A stretch of DNA of 64,000 nt from Rhyacophila brunnea. Lineage: Eukaryota; Arthropoda; Insecta; Trichoptera; Rhyacophilidae. A program made the position numbers and the translations under genes. The stretch covers positions 1,612,001 through 1,676,000 of the forward strand of contig JAGYXB010001095.1 of assembly GCA_022495005.1 (NCBI GenBank), read 5' to 3'. The notes beneath the pieces were generated by a model. That model searched no databases. It saw only the letters and a program-made list of their open reading frames with translations, and had not been told where the DNA came from. Shown piece after piece: positions 12,222 to 20,905 of this stretch (positions within the stretch are counted from its first letter, which is position 1; the number at the start of each line of letters is the position of its first letter).

Positions 12222-12407
12222 TTTTTTCCATCGCTGTGTCCGGTTCTCCCTCACCCTGCAGCGGTGCTACAAAAGTGATCTACGCGCTGCAGGTCTGGCA
12301 TGGCTGGAGGCGCGATAATTGCTGATGGCCCATGGGAAGTGGCACAAACTTTGTCCTATGCCACAATGCTGGGGCGTGACAGGGTGAAAGATGAAGAAGA
12401 AGAAGAT
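12222..12407 (+). pseudogene. LINE-B 3' end fragment
   Basis: This aligns with the last 185 bp of the longer LINE-B copy at 26600-27133. Shared words are 'accctgcagcggtgctac', 'aaaagtgatctacgcgctgc', 'aggtctggcatg' and 'gctggggcgtgac', followed by a GAA-rich tail. In the family this encodes the end of ORF2 (TLQRCYKSDLRAAGLACW). Here frameshifts destroy the frame, and the ATG-initiated frame at 12300 is a product of decay. Confidence 0.8.
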
Positions 12408-12490
12408 TTATCAACGTATGTATGTTCAATAAAGAATTTTGCATTCTTAAATCTTGCGAATTATTTGTTGAATAAAAAAATAGTTAATTA
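12408..12490 (+). mobile_element. SINE3 3' tail fragment
   Basis: It contains 'tgtatgttcaataaagaa', the hairpin half 'gcattctta', and 'gaattatttgttgaataaa', the exact order of the SINE3 3' end. It carries no head, so it is 5'-truncated or the remnant of a partner inverted relative to the copy at 11970-12130. Confidence 0.65.
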
Positions 12491-12597
12491 AATTATTGGC
12501 AAGTGCAAGTAGTACCTACATAATAACAAAAATTTGGAAAGATCCTGACATAAATTACAAATACCTACATAATTACATATTAATTTCGTCACAATTC

Positions 12598-12770
12598 GAT
12601 AGGACACACATAGTTTAGAGGTCAGGCATATGGGCGCGAATCCAAGGGGGCGCGCAGGTTTGAATCCCGCTGGGTATCGTATTTTTTTTCAAAAAAGATT
12701 TCCAAAAGACTAGTGGTTATGTATTTCTCTCAGGTGTTTTCAAATTAATTATACACGAAAGTTTTCATTC
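12598..12770 (+). mobile_element. SINE3 copy with clear tRNA-like head
   Basis: Box A-like 'tagtttagaggtcaggcat' and box B-like 'caggtttgaatcccgc' are spaced as in a tRNA, followed by 'ctcaggtgttttcaaatta'. The copy breaks off before the usual hairpin tail, so it is 3'-truncated. Confidence 0.72.
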
Positions 12771-12939
12771 AAGAAAATATCAGAATATCATGAAGAATTT
12801 GTAAAACATTTTATTTTCAAACGTAACATTAAACACACTCCATAGTCCATACCCATTTCGCAATAAAAAAAATACTCGAACTTGGACGTCATATCGAAAT
12901 AAAGAGGGCAGTGGCTGCAGTACTAAAGTGCTGGGCGTC

Positions 12940-13125
12940 GGTTATATGAAACAATTTTTATTCGAGTCGTTAAACGGCTTAGCGGGCGCGCGAACCCCCG
13001 GTCCCCTAAGACCCCGGGATCATGGCCGATTTAGGCATATAATAACGCCCGCAGCGAGTCCCAGCGCTAACGGGCGCTACGTGCAAACCGCCCCGGCCGA
13101 GGCCGAATAAAGGAAACATGAACAT
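12940..13125. other. GC-rich island of unknown nature
   Basis: The core at 12974-13110 is strongly GC-rich against an AT-rich background, with CCCCGG, GCGCGCG and CGGCCGAGGCCG words. It holds an open frame on each strand (12928-13110 plus, 13006-13236 minus). Neither protein is recognisable, and both may simply reflect the lack of AT-rich stops. Two related words, 'gcttagcgggcgc' and 'gctaacgggcgct', suggest an internal repeat. It could be the GC-rich 5' region of a LINE or another repeat, a foreign fragment, or a regulatory CpG-like patch. Confidence 0.4.
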
Positions 13126-13299
13126 GACATATCGCCCCAATTTTTTGAATTTCGAATGTGTTGACTTAGAACTGGAAACTGGAGTGTTTAATACATCGGC
13201 TGTATACATTATGGGGTAACCACAATCAAAATACAAGCTATGCTGTATTATAGGCTTATAACTCCATGTATACAGTTTAAATATAATTTATTTATTTAA

Positions 13300-13512
13300 G
13301 TCTACAAACCCGGTGTTGATCTAGGGTCCCCCAAGACCAGATTTCTTTAGTGTGAGACATGGCTATTAGCCGATTACTAAACCTATTAGGTTCATGCTTT
13401 GAATCCAAACACATATTGAAAAATACTATGTGAATTTTGCCAGACCCAGGATTCGAACCCGACACCCTTGACTTACCAAGCGGATACGTTACCACTAGGC
13501 GATCGAGGACAT
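13300..13512 (-). mobile_element. SINE1-type element with a different tRNA head
   Basis: On the minus strand the head reads GTCCTCGATCGCCTAGTGGT (box A) and then GGGTTCGAATCCTGGGTCTG (box B). The body downstream matches SINE1 ('acctaataggttta', '...cacatagt...tcaatatgtg'). The head clearly differs from that of the neighbouring SINE1 at 13638-13887, while the segment after box B is shared. This copy is a head-swapped or older subfamily member. Confidence 0.7.
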
Positions 13513-13573
13513 ATTATTATATACATATAATTATTTATTATTGTTCTATTACTATTACTATTGTCAGAGAATT

Positions 13574-13625
13574 CAGTGGTACACAATCCTTGGCCCGTGG
13601 GCCGCATAGATATTGCGAACCACTG
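13574..13625. mobile_element. 52-bp hAT-type miniature remnant
   Basis: It begins CAGTGGTACACAATCC and ends ATTGCGAACCACTG, so the ends are inverted repeats of the hAT terminus CAGTGGTTCGCAA. The interior is only 'ttggcccgtgggccgca', itself palindromic. I see no 8-bp TSD. It is best read as an extreme internal deletion, or as two abutting ends, of a hAT element. Confidence 0.55.
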
Positions 13626-13637
13626 ACAATAAAATAT

Positions 13638-13887
13638 TCTTCTTCTTTCGACCATGTCCGATCCTAATAGGATCATATGGGCCTCCACAGAGTAGAGGTT
13701 TGTATTGACAGATTTTCGTTGTTTTTTTTTTACGAGAAATGGATGTCAGCCACTTGCTCAACCTATTAGGTCCATACCCTGAAACACACAAATTGAAAAA
13801 CAATACGTGTATTTGCCAGACCCAGGATTCGAACCTGGGACCCACGGCGTTATAGTCCAACGCTTAAGCAGCGCGGCCACCGTGGGC
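13638..13887 (-). mobile_element. SINE1, tRNA-derived, with perfect 13-bp TSD
   Basis: On the minus strand it starts GCCCACGGTGGCCGCGCTGC with a tRNA-like box A. It then has box B (GGTTCGAATCCTGGG), the SINE1 body ('cctaataggttgagcaagtg', 'ccatttctcgtaaaa'), the stem-loop GATCC-TATTA-GGATC, the word GGACATGGTCG and a GAA-repeat tail. Perfect direct repeats GACAATAAAATAT (13625-13637 and 13888-13900) flank it. The frame of 95 codons on this strand is a by-product. This is the cleanest SINE1 in the window. Confidence 0.92.
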
Positions 13888-14118
13888 GACAATAAAATAT
13901 ATCTACCTTAAAAATAAGTTTTCTGTGAAAAATTGTGAAATGCTTTTATCCGTCTATTATTTAAACTTGTAATTTATCATGCTGCAACATAATATATCAT
14001 TGCAATGTATGCAATGATTGAGGCAAACAATGGAATAGCGTAGGTACAAATCTCTTCTCAAAACACATGCGTGAACTTGACCAAGATAATACACTCATTA
14101 CATACCTAATAGAGCCTG

Positions 14119-14535
14119 TACACGTGCATGGATTTACTGCCGCCAATAGTGTGTAGATATTAGACTTTCGTAATAATAACTGTTTACAAGTAAAAGTGCT
14201 CACTGTGTCGCCAATTTCATTCTGCAAGCGTAAACAAGACGCGTTTTTGTCATTGTATGGTACTATTTCATAGGTTGAAAAAATTTATAAACGTTAAAAT
14301 TCTCTGCGCAGTGTAGTTCGTATTTTCGTCACGTCAGGTTTTCCAACATTGTTCAACTGCGCAGGCGCAGAATCTTAAGAGTCGCACAAGTTCCAGCTAT
14401 CGCGTGAAAATTTAGAACCTGCTGAACATTTTTGATCCATGCATGCAAACTTGCATTACAATACGTTTACACGTGCATTTCTTATGGCCGCAATAATACA
14501 CACTGTCAGCAGAAAATCCATGCACGTGTAATTGG
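14119..14535. mobile_element. Candidate MITE with about 45-bp terminal inverted repeats
   Basis: The left end 'tacacgtgcatggattta', then 'ctgccgccaatagtgtgta' (about 14112-14155), is mirrored by the right end (about 14490-14540), whose reverse complement reads 'tacacgtgcatggatttt' and 'ctgctgacagtgtgta'. Identity is roughly 80 percent over 45 bp. The interior of about 330 bp is non-coding. I could not fix the boundaries or a TSD. Confidence 0.5.
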
Positions 14536-14622
14536 ACTATAATATGCATGCATTATATAAAAGTAGACGGGGGGTATTTCTAGAGGATATCAAAATGCTT
14601 TTTTTGACAAAGGAGAGTCTAA

Positions 14623-14741
14623 TACTGGGTCCACACTGGCAACAAGTTGCTGGCAACCTCGTTAGATTTTATGAAAATTATGATAATTATCGTAAAATTT
14701 AATGAGGTTGCCGGCAACTTGTTGCCAGTGTGGACACGGCA
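14623..14741. mobile_element. 119-bp palindromic MITE (family P), copy 1
   Basis: The element is almost entirely one inverted repeat. It starts TACTGGGTCCACACTGGC and ends GCCAGTGTGGACACGGCA, with 'ggcaacctcgtta' arms around a short AT-rich centre. It is flanked by TAA on both sides (14620-14622 and 14742-14744). The second copy at 61704-61822 has exactly the same length and the same TAA flanks. A TAA (TWA) target fits PIF/Harbinger-type transposition, though the terminal sequence itself does not prove that. Confidence 0.88.
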
Positions 14742-15789
14742 TAACATGCGCCACCAGCGTTCTGAATAGCGTTAAATTTCTATTTAATGCAGAGTGGAAT
14801 GTGACAAGAGTATTTGGCATTTACGTAATTTAGCAATAACAATATTATGTCTAGACTCGGGAGAGAATTTATGTCATCATCCACAACACGTGTTCATGTG
14901 AGACCCGTAAACAAATTATAAAATTGATAAATTGGCCATACTGATAAAACCGTTCGTCAGCATTATTATAGTATACTGTTATGTCTACTTAATTCAAATT
15001 TTATAATATTTACTCCCAACTCTCCTTAAATCATTTGAGACATCTGTAATAGGGATGATGCGATGGTCAGGAAGTCTTCCGTGCATCACGATATATTCAC
15101 AATTGCTTTATGTTTATTGTTATACGACTTCTGATGGTTTTGCCTATAGTTTAATATCAATGAAAAATTTTCTCGGCTTCCAAACATATTTAATTTTTGA
15201 CTACGTCTGCTTTTACTATGATTCTATATCTCATAATCAATAAGTTTTTCGCTGTCATTGGTGCATCTTTATATACTTTGGAGGCTAACCAGAGATTACT
15301 TATAACGTTGTTATATTCTTTCAAATTTCTGTTTAGATAAAAAATCAAATATAATATGTGATTAAGAATGTCGCATTTTAATATTTCTTATAATTCACTT
15401 GGGCATCGTCAATATTAGCACAGTCATCACTTTTGATACTTGCCATACTACGCCAAGATAAAATCCGCTCCCATTTTCTTAATAGACAAATGCTTTTTAA
15501 ACAATGGCTTCCCGGAAAAATGTTTTCTGTGTGGAGCAAAGACCATTTCACCAAAGGAATAGGATAACTTACAAATTCGCTTACACACACATTGCCGTAA
15601 TGCATATTACATTTTATGAAATTCAAGTTGATAGATATTTTGTATGATTATTTAAATAATTAAAATGTATATCACAATAGTTAGTGAAGAAAATTCAGAT
15701 GTAACAATTTAATATAATATGTGTGCACAATGAATCCAGTGTAGTAAGTTTGTACTAATATGGTTATCGCTATTTATAAATTTGTTCAC
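14742..15789. other. No recognisable gene
   Basis: The minus-strand frame at 15378-15626 (82 codons) is somewhat more complex than its surroundings, but no domain could be assigned. I considered a THAP-like fragment and could not support it. Confidence 0.45.
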
Positions 15790-16000
15790 TGTCTGATGAC
15801 ATTGAAGTTAATGGCCCCACCAAATCACACATGGGACCCTACGTTTTTATGGGGAGTATCATTTTTTTTATGACTGGGAATGTTACAGGAGCAGTTACAC
15901 AAGACTGAGGTCACCCTGCACTAAAGTAATCTGCTTTGACTTAATTTACATGACTGTAAGTTATGCATACCCATGAGAGAGGAGCATGTCTGTTGACATC
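15790..16000 (+). repeat. Dispersed repeat family J, copy 1
   Basis: It shares 'gacattgaagttaatgg', 'gggaccctacgttt', 'gactgggaatgttacagga', 'caagactgaggtcacc' and 'gctttgacttaatttacat' with copies at 40775-41120, 45950-46320 and 57300-57740. This copy has a deletion of about 40 bp near its start relative to the 40.8-kb copy. The class is unknown. Confidence 0.75.
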
Positions 16001-16019
16001 TATACTATGAGATTAATAC

Positions 16020-16085
16020 ATGTATTACTCACAGCGCGGCTACAAAGGTGGTTTACGCACTGCAGGTCTCACATGGTGAGATACG
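16020..16085 (+). pseudogene. Short LINE-B fragment
   Basis: The sequence 'cagcgcggctacaaaggtg', then 'gtttacgcactgcaggtct', parallels the LINE-B ORF2 end at 26985-27030. It is only about 60 bp, diverged and non-functional. Confidence 0.6.
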
Positions 16086-16282
16086 GGACGCGACATTGTG
16101 TTTACACTCAACTGATGCGAGATAACCCCAATGTGATACGGTTATATTAAAAACGGTTATTTGCGATTATCTTTGAGTTGTTAGTCTGTTTGACCCTTCA
16201 TTTGAACCCGTGCGTGTTTCGAGTCTACTTCGGGCGAGGTTGTGCGATGTCGCGCTTCCGGATTACTATCCTAACGACATAA

Positions 16283-16431
16283 CGTCACTGTTCTGGCAGA
16301 AGACACTAATTCGAAAAAATGACATATTGAGTTAGTTATACCAAAATGTTCCTTATTTCAAACTTTACCATCTGGAAACCTTCCAAAAAACTAGTATTCT
16401 TCAGTTAGTGTGTTCTGCCAGAACAGAGACG
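16283..16431. mobile_element. MITE family K, copy 1 (149 bp)
   Basis: The ends are inverted repeats: left CGTCACTGTTCTGGCAGAAG, right reading CGTCTCTGTTCTGGCAGAAC on the other strand. Flanks are ATAA on both sides (16279-16282 and 16432-16435). A longer copy (255 bp) lies at 39212-39466 with ATAT flanks. The interior is non-coding. A 4-bp TSD is uncommon, and the superfamily was not assigned. Confidence 0.82.
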
Positions 16432-17429
16432 ATAAATAAGCTTGATGAGTTATTAACGCACCTGGTGAGACCAAAATTAAAAATGGTATTTCTGACAATT
16501 CGTGATAAACGTACGGACGACATTATAGTATTGTTATCACAATTTTATATTTTGTAATTAAGTGTCATCTTGGAATAGACCTGCATTGGTTCTTTTTAGC
16601 CTCATGCATATAGATACTATATATTATATAAGCTCCAATCTATGCATACCAGAATAAGGTTGATTTCAATAATTTTGGTAAAACTATAATTGACAAAATA
16701 AATAATGTTATATGTTGGCAATTCGTATCTAGAAGGACAAAACTGATCATCTTCATTATTAAATTTCATAAGTGCATGTAATACTAACGAGTTTAATCTT
16801 TGGTGTGTTTTCGAACTTCTATTGAAAGTTCTCTACGATACAAGTTCTGAGTAAGCAGGTACCTACATAATATATATTATAGGTATATACCGTATCACGA
16901 ATCCATATTAGTTTATCATAATAGTATGAATGATAGCGGAGATGCGAACCGTTATCCTTGGCGCGCGCTGTACTTTGCCAAGAAAATATAGATTAATTAC
17001 CTACCGACAAACTTTTGAAAACTTTTCCAGAATCGCAATATCGTCAAAACGGAGACGCCATGCAATAAAGTTAGTTACCAATTAGTACGATCAAAATGTG
17101 TAATATTACTTCTACATCAGCAGTTAATCTGTTTCCAGATGAACGCCTCCACAAACTCCTCGATCCTGCATTTTCATCTAACAATATTATAATGTTACAC
17201 AAGCCTAGAGACCTACAAAGTTTTTTTCTATTGTGCAACAATTACTAATGGTCAAGTTTAGTATATAACATTATTATTAATATAAATATAAATTCTAATT
17301 GATGAGAGTTTTGTACACATCTTTAGGAATTATTCCGATTTTCCTTTGTATTATTACAGAGCTATAATAATATATTAATATATTTGCGATTTTTGTAGTA
17401 AGTAAGTGTTTTCTTTCGGCTAATCATCA
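16432..17429. other. No recognisable gene
   Basis: AT-rich spacer; I saw no repeat copy, RNA or domain. Confidence 0.5.
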
Positions 17430-17830
17430 TTTTTACCACGTTTTTATTAGCTCATATTCTTGTTTGTTCAGTAGAAATTTTTTCTTGTTTATCCAAGGTT
17501 TGTATTGGACGATTCCCGACTAGCTAGACATTTGAAACTTTTAGAATATATCAGAACATGATTACAATGCATTATTTTAATACTTTTAGCCATCTTTAAG
17601 CAGAATTGAATTCATTTTCTGTTTTGTATGGAAAGTTATTTCGGAAAAAAATCGTAAAAAGTAAAAAAAAAACAATATGAAATATCAAAATTTTCAGTAT
17701 TCTATATTTATTCAGTATTTCTATCAATTACAAAAAAAGTATTTATTAATACATAGAATTGTCAAGTTTATATGATTCAACAGAAAATTTAAAACCGTAG
17801 TATATAAAAACTTCTTTTTATCTTGTATTT
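17430..17830 (-). repeat. Dispersed repeat family I, copy 2
   Basis: It is the inverse orientation of 9715-10209, with a deletion replacing the 'ccatagtaacgca...cttagcaacc' segment. Words such as 'aaacttttagaatatatcag' and 'ttttagccatctttaagc' are nearly unchanged. Confidence 0.75.
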
Positions 17831-18639
17831 TTCATTAAGTTTATTTTTGCTAAAGAGAAATTCGTCTACTTCAAGATTTCAAAACGTATATTTACTTGGT
17901 AAAGGGCTGGTAATACTCGCTATGAATTTAATTGAAACAAGGCAGTAATGATTAACTTTGAATTTTCAGATTTTACGAAATAGCGGGGGTTGTTTTTATT
18001 TTTTAAAGTCTAAAAGTACCATTTCAAAATTACTGGTATATTTGTAGGCCATCTATACCTAAAGCAAAATAAATCTGATTTTTTTAAATGCCACAACTTT
18101 ATTTTATATGGTATAGTCGACAATGCTGCAATAAACAAAAATCATATCCCCTTCTAAGTCAACGACGTATCTAAGTTGGGTAGATCATTCGTAGATACTT
18201 ATAATATAAAATATTCATTATGATTTTACCGATATTTGGAATCGGAATCGTTTATCATTTATGGTTTCACAATCCAGGGCGGGCAAGGGCCTGCTCAAAT
18301 GACAGGTTCAAACAACGATCAGCGGTTTTCTTCTTACAAGCGATGTTTATTGATACCGACATACATAGCATCTGCGTAAACATCATAAGAACACTCAACC
18401 CTCGGACGTTCAATATCCGCCGCTTAGGTCTTTCGCGAAATAGCTAATTGTTCACGTATATATACATTCTAATAATGTATATATATATTCTAATGGATTT
18501 AAATTCAAATTATATCAAGTACCTTCTGTCGATGTATCTATTAATAAGTTTATATAAACGTTGCAAGTGTCCTACCGACTGAAATCGTTGAATAAAGATA
18601 TGGTATGCGACGCTCTCATTTTATACAATGTTTTTCTTA
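17831..18639. other. No recognisable gene
   Basis: The frame at 18220-18447 (75 codons) lies in a slightly GC-richer patch but matches no family I know. The rest is low complexity. Confidence 0.45.
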
Positions 18640-19055
18640 GCTCGTATTCTTATTTATCCGGAGGTTGTTTGTCCGGTACAAATCTTGCACTCGATTTTTA
18701 ACAAACTTTCCCACTAGCTAGACATTTGAAACTTTTAGAATATATCAGAACACGATGCCAATGCATTTTTAATACTTTTAGCCATCTTTAAGTGGAATTG
18801 AATTCATTTTCAGTCAATTCTGTTTTGTATAAAAAGTTATTTCGGCACCATTATTGGCTGCTATGCGGATGATCCTAGCAAGTAAATTATTAATATATAC
18901 GTGTGTTACTATGGAAATCAAAATGACATTTCAGTATTATTTCTATCAAGTACAAATTTTTTTGATTGTTTAAGCTAGCAAGTCAAGTTTAATGATTCAA
19001 CAGAAAATTTCAAAACGTTGTATATAAAAAGTTCTTTTTATCTTGTAATTTTTCT
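18640..19055 (-). repeat. Dispersed repeat family I, copy 3
   Basis: It has the same orientation as copy 2, about 0.8 kb downstream. It retains a version of the 'gttactatggaaatcaaaat' segment present in copy 1, so it descends from a fuller ancestor than copy 2. Confidence 0.75.
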
Positions 19056-19059
19056 AAAA

Positions 19060-19392
19060 TATATTTATTTATTAAAAAAAAAAAACACATTAAGTACATC
19101 ACAAATTATTAATTCAAGACGTTCACAACATGACATTTAGAATAAAAAGTACAAGTAAATCAACTAGAGAAAAAACAAGGTACTTAGGGAAAAAATAAAG
19201 CAACAAATAATTTTATGGAAATAAATAAAATAAAAAAACAACAATAAATCCAAAAAAAAATACAAATTAAACAATAAAATAGAATTTTAAAAACAGAATA
19301 CATAACTCATCGCTAAAAATTTCTACATCTATAGGGAGTGCATTGACCAGCCGCACAGCATTCGCTATTGGTGCCTGGTGATATTAGAATTC
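19060..19392 (-). pseudogene. Jockey-like LINE 3' end, ORF2 terminus and A-rich UTR
   Basis: The minus-strand frame reads HQAPIANAVRLVNALPIDVE and then IFSDELC, matching the closing motif of Jockey-like ORF2 proteins and the partial copy at 1-130. The plus-strand left end 'tatttatttattaaaaaaaa' is the LINE's 3' tail in reverse. Between them is an A-rich UTR. It is heavily 5'-truncated. Confidence 0.62.
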
Positions 19393-20369
19393 ATTGTGCC
19401 TAATTATATAATCAGTGTTTTCTCTGAACCATACGAAATAACTGACCGAACAAATATTTTACAGAATGCTTATAATCAATTGTTGAAATTGTTTTTATTT
19501 TATTTATTTTTAGTATTTACATAAGGTTCTTTATATACCTATTTCAAAAAAAAAATATCATAATAAATACATTTTAGGACATAAAACGCAATAAGGACAA
19601 TATAATATAATGGTCATAAACTTTAGCAATGTGTCGGTTAGTGAAATAGCAGCAAAACAGAATTATCGAAAAAGTTTCTTTGAATTATCGCAGAGAGTTA
19701 AGTCTTGTGGTTTTCTTACATTTCCGGAATTTCTCCAAATAAAATCAAACAACAAAATATTCTAGGCACTTGAATAGAAGAACTAGTCCAAGTTTTATAA
19801 TAAACCTTTGAATTGAATGTAAATTTTCAAGCGTTAACAACATAAAGCGTGGGCAGATAACATAGACCAAGGTAGGCAGCCTTCTAATAAATAACTTGAT
19901 TTTGAAATCCCGGGATTGAAAATTAAAATAAATCTTACCACTATTATTCAACGATCAAGCAGCATAAAAACAAATCGGAAAAAAAGTTGAAGGTGGTAAT
20001 AATTTTCATAAAATCAATAATTTTGAAAAACGTATTTGTTAAAAAAAAAAAAAAACTTAAAATTGGACAGAGTGGAATTTTTGTGAGATTTTTATTTTTG
20101 TGAATTCCATAATATTTGAGTTATTAAACCTATCTTTCGAACGACAAAATGTTTTTACTAATTTTCAAAACGTCAACTTATTACCTAACTCTTGCAACTT
20201 CCAACATAAAGAGACTGCATGTTGAAGCATGTCGTTTTTTTATAATGGCGTAGTTTCATTAATTTTATTTATTTATTTAACTAGAAAGACTCACTTTCAA
20301 GAACTTCATATATCTATTGGTATAAATAATATTAAATAACCTCATAAACATACGTATTACAGAACATAT
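19393..20369. other. No recognisable gene; possible LINE tail near 19500
   Basis: The sequence 'gtttttattttatttattt' at 19490-19512 and the A-runs near 19540 look like a reversed LINE 3' UTR, without coding support. The minus frame 19745-19951 has no domain. Confidence 0.4.
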
Positions 20370-20560
20370 TGAGTTTTAAAGCAGCGAGTTTGACCGGAAT
20401 CCGATAGATGTAGGTTCGAATCCTCTCTAGCATCGTACTTTTTTCAAGATTTTTATGCTAATACGTATGTTTTTAGGGTGTTTAAAATAATGTACAATAT
20501 GCAATAAAGAATATAAAACTCTAAAATATGTGAATTATTCTTTGAATAAAAACATAATAT
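20370..20560 (+). mobile_element. SINE3 copy
   Basis: It has the tRNA-like head 'gcagcgagtttgaccgga' with box B 'taggttcgaatcctc', then 'tagggtgtttaaaat', 'gcaataaagaatataaa' and 'gaattattctttgaataaa'. The order matches the SINE3 family. The hairpin is degraded in this copy. Confidence 0.68.
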
Positions 20561-20769
20561 AATAATAAGTACTTATATAAAAATTTTAGTAAGTCCATCT
20601 ACGGTAAGACTAAAATTTGGAAAGTTTTCTGATGCTAGCTAGTAATCAAGGTATTATTGGTACCTACCATCATTCAAACTAAAAGAGCCAGTCACCAATA
20701 TTAACGAAATATGTAAATGACTTTAGTTTCATGACTATTAGTTCATTTCGTCGTAATTAGTTGGGATAC

Positions 20770-20905
20770 TGGTCGCTAAAATGGTTAGGCACATTGATGC
20801 AAGCGTCGTATTGTTTCATTATTTTTTTTTAAATGTGTTATTTCTAAGGTGTTTCCAAGTATGTATGTGAATTCAACAAAGAATGTCACATTCTCAAATC
20901 TTAAA
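20770..20905 (+). mobile_element. SINE3 copy, diverged
   Basis: Degenerate head ('aaaatggttaggcacattga'), then 'ctaaggtgtttccaagta' and the 3' hairpin AGAATGT-CAC-ATTCT. It lies about 200 bp downstream of another SINE3 in the same orientation. Confidence 0.6.

Noticed and set aside
13437..13512. Possible functional tRNA gene
   Set aside because: Box A and box B are present, but the sequence continues into the SINE1 body, lacks a convincing acceptor-stem match and recurs as a repeat, so it is a SINE head.
15378..15626. THAP-like zinc-finger fragment on the minus strand
   Set aside because: The required C-C-C-H spacing and the following conserved residues are not present in any frame.
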